This document shows positions 7,484 to 12,484 of a stretch of DNA of 12,484 bases, one piece after another. A program made the translations under genes and the position numbers. Origin of the DNA: an uncultured Bacteroidales bacterium. GTDB taxonomy: Bacteria > Bacteroidota > Bacteroidia > Bacteroidales > UBA4417. The notes below the pieces were generated by a model. The model was not told the origin of the DNA. It saw only the letters and a program-made list of their open reading frames with translations, and did not search any database. The stretch is taken from the NCBI GenBank assembly GCA_937965665.1, contig CALCJE010000185.1:1-12484 (forward strand), given 5' to 3'. The first letter of the stretch is position 1, and each line of letters starts with the position of its first letter.

Positions 7484-9055
7484 TTATTTGTTGTAAAATA
7501 TGCTTCGTGCTTTTACGAAGTTTTTCGATTGGATATTGGCAGCATCAAGTATGGAATGAAATAGAAAATCAGAGCGATATCTTTTACTGGCATTCTGTTT
7601 TAAAAATTCAAACTTTTCATGGTTTTTAAGCTTGTATTTTTCTGACATCCAGACAAAAACTGCCGGCTGATGCAGTTGTAATCCTTCGGCGGCGTGTAGC
7701 CACTTCCCGCCTTCGCCAAGTAGTTCTCCGTGGTCGGATTGAAATATCAGAATCGCATTTTTATCCCTGAGCCGCGTAATTACTTCTGCTACAAAATAAT
7801 CGGTATATAAAACTGTATTATCGTATGAGTTTATCATTTCCTGGGGCGTATTCGAAGAAATTACCCTCGATCGGATAATGGGTTTGTAGCGTGTAAATTC
7901 CTCTGTAAAATGTGAATTGTACCACCAATGCGAGCCTATCGTATGCAGAATTAAAAGCTGCTTCGGGTTTTGATTTTTTAAGCTTTCATCCACATACGGA
8001 AGCATGGTTTCATCCAGCCACAGATCAAAATTATAATTGTTTTTACTCATATTGGCATACACTACATCTTTACATTCGTTGATAAAAAATATAAAGCTGT
8101 TAGCGGGCTCCTGGTTGGCAATCCAGGTGGTTTGATACCCACTATTATTGAAAAAACCGATAAACGATGGTTCCGAAAAGGCCAGACCGGGATGTGCCGA
8201 ATCGGCCCTGCTTAGTATATAAGGGATGCTTGCATCGGTATAGGTATATTCCGAATAAATATTCGGCATTGATATAACGCCGGCCTTGCTGAGCAATGGT
8301 GTGGTTTCGCGCTGGTATCCGTTCAGCGAAAGATGATCGGGCCGCAGTGCTTCACCAATAACAAGAACTACTACAAGGGAGTCCTCTGTTGTTTTTGCAT
8401 CATCCGAAATGGAAGGACGGTTTTTATGAATAATCTCTTTCCCATCGAAATATTTCTTGGTTGCGAAGTAAGTAATATAGGGTAACCGCTCTGATATAGG
8501 CCGTATAAAGGCGCCAATACATGTTGTAAAAATGACGATAATGCTGATGCTAAGTGCCATGTGCAGAATAGGGAAGGAGGGTTTCACTCGCTTAAACCTG
8601 AAGACGATTAAACAGATGCTAACAGCACATATTATAATAACATATAAGATTAGATTCGTTGAAACCAGGTCGAGGCTCGATCGCAAATCGTTGTGCAGAC
8701 TTGCATCGACCAGCATAGGCGTTAAGGATACATTGGCGGTATACCTGAAAAATGCAAGTACCGAGTTTAAAAACATAAAGAGTGGGAATATCAGGGCAAA
8801 CAAATACTTGTTGATTGATATCAGGTAGATAAAACCCAGGGTAGCAAACAAAACAACCAGCCAGTGCGACAGGATGATCACCAAATCTTTACCGTTGCTG
8901 ATCGGGTTATTTAAAAAATCAGCCGGCGAAATAAATACCGAGAAAAAGAGTGTGGCTACCAGCACAAAAAGGTAGAACCCTTTATTACCGTTCAGGTATT
9001 CTTTAAAAAGGGAAATCAAGGCAGACTTACTTTGAACAGTATTTCTGTTTTTCAT
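7484..9055 (-). CDS. Phosphoethanolamine transferase-like membrane enzyme (EptA/CptA family, sulfatase fold)
   Basis: Predicted inner-membrane enzyme with a periplasmic catalytic domain, transferring phosphoethanolamine from phosphatidylethanolamine to an envelope acceptor such as lipid A or core sugar; the acceptor cannot be told from sequence. From ATG 9055 it has 523 residues, normal for the family. About five transmembrane segments lie at roughly 27-45, 58-80, 84-104, 134-154 and 164-184. The alkaline-phosphatase-type domain shows VIGEALRPDHLSLNGY (metal ligand Glu235), TYTDASIPYILSR with the candidate nucleophile Thr271 or Thr273, HTIGSHW (371-377) and SDHGELLGE (Asp441, His442) followed by LH at 453-454. 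These match EptA motifs in order. ATG 9154 would add 33 residues, but its codon lies upstream of the TATATTTG box at 9120-9127, so 9055 is preferred. It converges on the glucanase gene and stands alone. Confidence 0.85.
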   Translation of the reverse strand: MKNRNTVQSKSALISLFKEYLNGNKGFYLFVLVATLFFSVFISPADFLNNPISNGKDLVIILSHWLVVLFATLGFIYLISINKYLFALIFPLFMFLNSVLAFFRYTANVSLTPMLVDASLHNDLRSSLDLVSTNLILYVIIICAVSICLIVFRFKRVKPSFPILHMALSISIIVIFTTCIGAFIRPISERLPYITYFATKKYFDGKEIIHKNRPSISDDAKTTEDSLVVVLVIGEALRPDHLSLNGYQRETTPLLSKAGVISMPNIYSEYTYTDASIPYILSRADSAHPGLAFSEPSFIGFFNNSGYQTTWIANQEPANSFIFFINECKDVVYANMSKNNYNFDLWLDETMLPYVDESLKNQNPKQLLILHTIGSHWWYNSHFTEEFTRYKPIIRSRVISSNTPQEMINSYDNTVLYTDYFVAEVITRLRDKNAILIFQSDHGELLGEGGKWLHAAEGLQLHQPAVFVWMSEKYKLKNHEKFEFLKQNASKRYRSDFLFHSILDAANIQSKNFVKARSIFYNK

Positions 9056-9427
9056 AATCAGATGTAAAATAACAGGAACTTTTTGTTGAGCCCGACCGCA
9101 GAAGTCATAAGATTCGAGGCAAATATACTTTTTATTCCTATTCCCCCATTTCATTGGCCCTTTCGGGGGCTTCGGGGAAGGCAGGTTTCATGGTTATTTT
9201 GTTAACCAGGAAAATAACACTTGATTGCTGAAGTTATGCTTTCACTTTTTCCTGGAGATTCCTGAAACAATAACTATTTAAATGATGGGCTGCATTGTAG
9301 TTGTGATAAAAGCCGAAGAATTTTGAATTAAAAGTCCGCGCTTGAAATTTTTGAATAAATTGATCATTAAACATGCTTATTACCGGGGCGGCATAACCAA
9401 AAATATCTGCAAACGTAAAGCGACTTT
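9056..9427. other. Intergenic region between the phosphoethanolamine transferase and YCII genes
   Basis: No firm gene is seen here. It holds the leader and -7 box of the phosphoethanolamine transferase gene, an AT-rich inverted repeat (GTTATTTT at 9193-9200 and AAAATAAC at 9211-9218) with an overlapping alternative stem (TGGTTA 9191-9196 and TAACCA 9203-9208), and a short minus-strand frame of 46 codons (9234-9374). That frame is aromatic-rich and recognisable as no known family, and a TAnnTTTG-like box (TACGTTTG, 9417-9410) precedes it. Neither hairpin is followed by a T tract, so no terminator is called. Confidence 0.4.
9120..9127 (-). promoter_or_regulatory. -7 promoter element of the phosphoethanolamine transferase gene
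   Basis: TATATTTG on the minus strand is an exact match to the Bacteroidota TAnnTTTG -7 box and shares the ten bases TATATTTGCC with the methyltransferase promoter. No TTG-type -33 element sits at the usual 17-20 base spacing. Predicted transcription from about 9115 gives a leader of about 60 bases to ATG 9055. Confidence 0.4.
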
Positions 9428-9838
9428 TTAATTTGCTGATTGCTTTATCATGATATTTCCCGGACCATACCAGGGATGAATCTCGTAACCCAGTCTTCCT
9501 GCCTCAATGGCCGGATCGGTCCGGAGTAACTCTTTTACTTCATTTTCAGTGGCTACATCAAAAATAAATATCCCCAGGTAAGTCCCATTGTCGAGAAAAG
9601 GCCCTGCCAGCACTATTTTTTTTTCATTGAACAGTCGTGTAATGTTGTTCAGGTGACCTTCCTGTAGTTTTGCCCGGGTTACGCTATCCTGGGTGCGGTT
9701 AGGGCCAGCAGTGAGAAAGACCATGAAATACTGCTTCATATGGAAATCTTCCTCTATCTTGTTTTGTGCCATCAACGGTTTTACTGAAGAAAAAACCAAT
9801 GCAATTATCAGTAGTATTCCTAAAGTTATACTTCTCAT
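9428..9838 (-). CDS. Exported YCII-domain protein
   Basis: Predicted 136-residue protein with an N-terminal signal peptide (MRSITLGILLIIALVFSS then LMAQ, cleavage near residue 23) and one YCII-related domain filling the rest. Visible family features are MKQYFMVFL at the domain start, HLNNITRLFNEKKIVLAGPF with the conserved His and the GPF turn, GIFIFDVAT, and TDPAIEAGRLGYEIHPWY near the end. YCII domains adopt a ferredoxin-like fold with a putative His/Asp active site and their roles are mostly unknown. ATG 9838 gives the cleanest signal peptide; ATG 9850 (four residues longer) is possible. The frame is open further upstream, but that part lies inside the E1 gene. It begins 31 bases after the E1 stop on the same strand, so the two are probably cotranscribed. 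Export would separate it from the cytoplasmic E1, so the functional link is unclear. Confidence 0.75.
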   Translation of the reverse strand: MRSITLGILLIIALVFSSVKPLMAQNKIEEDFHMKQYFMVFLTAGPNRTQDSVTRAKLQEGHLNNITRLFNEKKIVLAGPFLDNGTYLGIFIFDVATENEVKELLRTDPAIEAGRLGYEIHPWYGPGNIMIKQSAN

Positions 9839-9869
9839 AATATTCGGCATTTGACTGTGGAATAATGTG

Positions 9870-12302
9870 TTAAAATATTTTTGGATATTTTTCGGGATTG
9901 TACTCATGCATGAGGTTATAAATACAGTCGAATACATCCTCAGCATTGGGATTCGAGAAATAGTCTCCATCGGTTCCGTAGGCAGCCCGATGTGCCTGGG
10001 CAGTAACAGTTTGGGGTTCTGCATCCAGGTACCTGAATCCTTTCTGATCTTCCAGCACTTTCTGCATCATGTACGCGGTAGCACCGCCGGGAACATCCTC
10101 ATCGAAAAACACAATCTTATTGGTTTTTTTCAACGATTCGGTTATCATATGATGGATATCGAAAGGTTCAAGCGATTGTACATCAATCAGTTCCACTGAT
10201 ATTTTAAAGTCACGGAGCTGGGCCACAGCATCCTGGGCAATCCGAACACAGGAGCCATAGGTAACCAGGGTAACATCTGTTCCGGTTTCAATAATTTCGG
10301 GCACACCTACCGGAATACGAAACTCACCGATGTTTGATGGCTTTTTCTCCCGCAGGCGGTATCCGTTCAGGGGTTCAATAATCAAAGCGGGCTCGTCGGA
10401 ATGAAGCATGGTGTTGTAGAACCCGGCAGCGCGGGTCATATCCCTGGGAACCAGCACATAAATGCCCCGTATACTGTTTATTACCATGCTTAAGGGCGAA
10501 CCCGAATGCCAGATGCCTTCGAGCCTGTGCCCACGTGTAGTTATAATGAGCGGGGCTTTTTGTCCGCCACAGGTGCGGTACTGCAAAGTTGCCAGGTCGT
10601 CGCTCATCACCTGCAAACCATAAAGCAGGTAATCGAAATACTGTATCTCTGCTACCGGGCGAAGTCCACGTAATGCCAGTCCTATGCCCTGGCCAATAAT
10701 GGTGGTTTCGCGAATGGCTGTATCAAAAATGCGTTTATCCCCGTATTTGGCCTGCAAGCCTTCGTAGGTTTGGTTTACGCCACCAATTTTGCCAACATCC
10801 TCCCCGAAAATGAGTATTTTTTCGTTCCTTCCCATCTGGTAATCCCAGTTGTCGCGAAGTATTTCACGACCGGGCACCAGTAGCGTATTTTCATCGTAAA
10901 CAGGCGGTACAGGCTCAACTTTTAAGGCACATTCGTCGGACTCACTGTACAGGTATGAATTAAAGCGTTGGTAACTTTCGGCAAGCTCTTTTTCGAGCCA
11001 GTTGGAAACATTGATTTTTAAGGAGTTCGACGGATTACTGCAGGAGTCGCAGATCAAGCGGAGTATTTTTTTTGCGGCCGACATAATATCCTTGCGGATA
11101 GGCTCGGCAACCTGACGGAGGTCCTGTTTTATCGCGTTAATTTTGGCAGTTTTGGCACAGTTGCAGGTTGTAACATCTGCAATCCTTAGGAATTCATCCC
11201 GAAGTTGGTTCAGTGGTTTCTGGTAATTATTCCAGGCCGATTTTTTTGCTTGTTTAACTCTTTCAACAGATTCTTTTTCAATTTGATCAAGTTCTTCACC
11301 TGAAGCTATGCTTTCAGAAATTATCCATTTCCGCATTTGCTGGATACAGTCGAATTCTTTCTCCCAGGCTAGCCTTTCAGCTGTTTTATAACGCTCATGC
11401 GAGCCCGATGTACTATGACCAAGCGGCTGCGTTACTTCTGTAATATGAAAGAGTACTGGTATATGTTTTTCGCGGCAAATGTTAATGCCTTCCTCATACA
11501 TATTGCAAAGCGCGGCATAATCCCATCCTTTGGCGGTGTAAATAAGGAATCCGTCCTTGTCGTGGGTCTTTTCAAATCCCCTGAGAACTTCCGAAATGCT
11601 TGATTTTGTGGTTTGAAGATAATTTGGTACCGAGATGCCAAAACCATCGTCCCACACCGAAACAGCCATAGGCACCTGCAATACGCCGGCTGCATTAATG
11701 GTTTCCCAGAAATGGCCTTCACTGGTGCTGGCATCGCCAATGGTGCCGAAAGCCACTTCATTCCCATTCACCGAAAGGGAAGTAAGGTGTGCAAGTTGAG
11801 GGTTGCTCCGGGATAATTTCGATGTAAGTGCGAGCCCCAGCAGGCGCGGCATTTGCCCGGCTGTAGGCGATATGTCGGCCGAAGAGTTTTTTTGTTCCAT
11901 CAGGTTCAGCCATTTCCCGTTTTCATCCTGGTTTCGGGTCGAAAAATGATTTCCCATTAACCTGCCGGCATTCATCGGGTTAAATGCAGCATCAGTATCT
12001 CCATAAATCTGGGCAAAAAATTCTTCTACCTTCATCAGCCCTGAAGCAAACATAAACGTCTGGTCGCGGTAATACCCTGAACGCCAGTCGCCCTTGCGGA
12101 ACACGCGGGCCATAGCCAACTGTGCTACTTCTTTTCCATCCCCGAAGATTCCGAATTTGCCTTTACCAGTCAGCACTTCACGACGGCCCAGCAAACTGGC
12201 CTGGCGGCTCTCATTTGCAATACGATAATCTCTTAAAACTTCTTCTTTATTAAAAGCTGGCGTTTGTGTAAGTGATAGTTTTTGAATCGTTTTAACCGAC
12301 AT
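9870..12302 (-). CDS. Fused alpha/beta E1 component of a thiamine diphosphate-dependent 2-oxoacid dehydrogenase
   Basis: Predicted cytoplasmic E1 decarboxylase (810 residues) of a branched-chain 2-oxoacid or pyruvate-type dehydrogenase complex, with alpha and beta subunits in one chain. The alpha part (about 20-375) has the ThDP region GTIGDASTSEGHFWETINAA (187-206) and SVWDDGFGIS (215-224), where the usual NN of the ThDP motif is DD, plus the GHSTSGSHERYK loop (295-306) resembling the E1-alpha HSTS loop. The beta part (about 475-810) has LIFGEDVG (497-504), the cofactor-contacting Glu532 in AIRETTIIGQGIG, HSGSP (599-603) and the transketolase C-terminal domain (about 670-795, with TYGSCVRIAQDA and FFDEDVPGG). 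A linker of about 100 residues carries CNC (380-382) and CDSC (418-421). E2 and E3 genes are not in the window. It starts 65 bases after the rubrerythrin stop. Substrate choice between branched-chain acids and pyruvate cannot be settled here. Confidence 0.92.
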   Translation of the reverse strand: MSVKTIQKLSLTQTPAFNKEEVLRDYRIANESRQASLLGRREVLTGKGKFGIFGDGKEVAQLAMARVFRKGDWRSGYYRDQTFMFASGLMKVEEFFAQIYGDTDAAFNPMNAGRLMGNHFSTRNQDENGKWLNLMEQKNSSADISPTAGQMPRLLGLALTSKLSRSNPQLAHLTSLSVNGNEVAFGTIGDASTSEGHFWETINAAGVLQVPMAVSVWDDGFGISVPNYLQTTKSSISEVLRGFEKTHDKDGFLIYTAKGWDYAALCNMYEEGINICREKHIPVLFHITEVTQPLGHSTSGSHERYKTAERLAWEKEFDCIQQMRKWIISESIASGEELDQIEKESVERVKQAKKSAWNNYQKPLNQLRDEFLRIADVTTCNCAKTAKINAIKQDLRQVAEPIRKDIMSAAKKILRLICDSCSNPSNSLKINVSNWLEKELAESYQRFNSYLYSESDECALKVEPVPPVYDENTLLVPGREILRDNWDYQMGRNEKILIFGEDVGKIGGVNQTYEGLQAKYGDKRIFDTAIRETTIIGQGIGLALRGLRPVAEIQYFDYLLYGLQVMSDDLATLQYRTCGGQKAPLIITTRGHRLEGIWHSGSPLSMVINSIRGIYVLVPRDMTRAAGFYNTMLHSDEPALIIEPLNGYRLREKKPSNIGEFRIPVGVPEIIETGTDVTLVTYGSCVRIAQDAVAQLRDFKISVELIDVQSLEPFDIHHMITESLKKTNKIVFFDEDVPGGATAYMMQKVLEDQKGFRYLDAEPQTVTAQAHRAAYGTDGDYFSNPNAEDVFDCIYNLMHEYNPEKYPKIF

Positions 12303-12367
12303 GCGTTATTGAGATTTTAATTCAGGTTTAAATAATAACAAAGAATGCTATTTGATGTTGTCAGATT
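12303..12367. other. Short AT-rich spacer between rubrerythrin and E1 genes
   Basis: These 65 bases separate two minus-strand genes. Weak promoter-like elements are visible on the minus strand (CTTTG followed by AT-rich sequence), but none has both consensus boxes at normal spacing, and there is no clear terminator hairpin. Read-through from the rubrerythrin gene into E1 is therefore possible. Confidence 0.4.
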
Positions 12368-12484
12368 TTAATAATTCTCTGCCAGCACCTCGAAATAGGC
12401 CTGTGGATGCTCGCAACCGGGGCAATTTTTAAGCGCCCGGTCACTTTCGTATATCAGTCCGCATTTACGGCAAATCCATTTTAC
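12368..12484 (-). CDS. Rubrerythrin, C-terminal rubredoxin-like domain only, cut by the window edge
   Basis: The minus-strand frame entering from the window end reads VKWICRKCGLIYESDRALKN, then CPGCEHPQAYFEVLAENY and a TAA stop at 12368-12370, 38 residues in view. Two CxxC pairs (Cys5/Cys8 and Cys21/Cys24) form a rubredoxin-type iron site, and the closing HPxAYFEVLAENY is typical of rubrerythrin. Rubrerythrins are non-haem di-iron peroxidases that protect anaerobes from hydrogen peroxide. The di-iron four-helix domain (roughly the first 150 residues) lies beyond the window, so a stand-alone or other rubredoxin-tailed protein is not formally excluded. Confidence 0.85.
   Translation of the reverse strand, partial: VKWICRKCGLIYESDRALKNCPGCEHPQAYFEVLAENY

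Noticed and set aside
9056..9154. N-terminal extension of the phosphoethanolamine transferase to ATG 9154
   Set aside because: A TATATTTG promoter box falls inside it and the membrane domain begins well after ATG 9055.
9839..10024. Upstream extension of the YCII frame
   Set aside because: Most of it lies within the E1 coding region in another frame, and a clean signal peptide starts at 9838.
9867..10199. Plus-strand frame of 110 codons opposite the E1 3' end
   Set aside because: It is antisense to a strongly supported dehydrogenase and has no recognisable protein features.
11432..11767. Second minus-strand frame of 111 codons inside the E1 gene
   Set aside because: It is an alternative frame of the conserved ThDP-binding region, which fully explains the open frame.
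1..12484. Mobile elements, CRISPR arrays, tRNA or rRNA genes, defence or secondary-metabolite clusters
   Set aside because: No transposase, terminal repeats, regularly spaced repeats or RNA gene signatures were seen; all long frames are explained by ordinary enzyme families.

Overview
The window looks like one end of a contig from a Bacteroidota genome, probably Bacteroidales-like. Three things point there: a secreted enzyme with a C-terminal type IX secretion (Por) sorting domain, Bacteroidota-type promoters (TTG/TTTG plus TAnnTTTG) upstream of several genes, and start sites without obvious Shine-Dalgarno sequences. The first 47 bases are not biological. They match the tail of the Illumina TruSeq/P5 universal adapter, so the contig really begins at base 48.

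Layout, left to right. A minus-strand gene (48-1896, cut by the contig end) encodes a family-2 glycosyltransferase fused to membrane segments and a polyprenyl-glycosylphosphotransferase-like region. Upstream of it, on the same strand, is a SAM-dependent methyltransferase (1967-2794). After a divergent intergenic region of about 375 bases, a large plus-strand gene (3171-7298) encodes a modular exported GH81 endo-beta-1,3-glucanase. It ends at a strong intrinsic terminator (7323-7358). Converging on it is a minus-strand phosphoethanolamine-transferase-like membrane enzyme (7484-9055). After about 370 bases without a firm gene come three more minus-strand genes. In transcription order they are the C-terminus of a rubrerythrin (12368-12484, cut by the window end), a fused alpha/beta E1 2-oxoacid dehydrogenase (9870-12302), and a small exported YCII-domain protein (9428-9838) that begins 31 bases after the E1 stop and is probably cotranscribed with it.

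Functionally the window is a mix. The glycosyltransferase and methyltransferase fit surface glycan or lipid-linked sugar assembly, and the phosphoethanolamine transferase fits envelope decoration. The GH81 protein is a secreted glucan degrader (laminarin, curdlan or fungal-wall type substrates) with no SusC/SusD or other polysaccharide-locus partner in view. The E1 enzyme handles 2-oxoacid oxidation and the rubrerythrin handles peroxide or oxygen stress, which suits an anaerobe or microaerophile.

I found no mobile element, CRISPR array, tRNA or rRNA, and no convincing new multi-gene system. The most notable points are the adapter contamination and the false protein tail it creates, the shortened phosphotransferase module, the exported YCII protein paired with E1, and one weak small-ORF candidate at 9234-9374.
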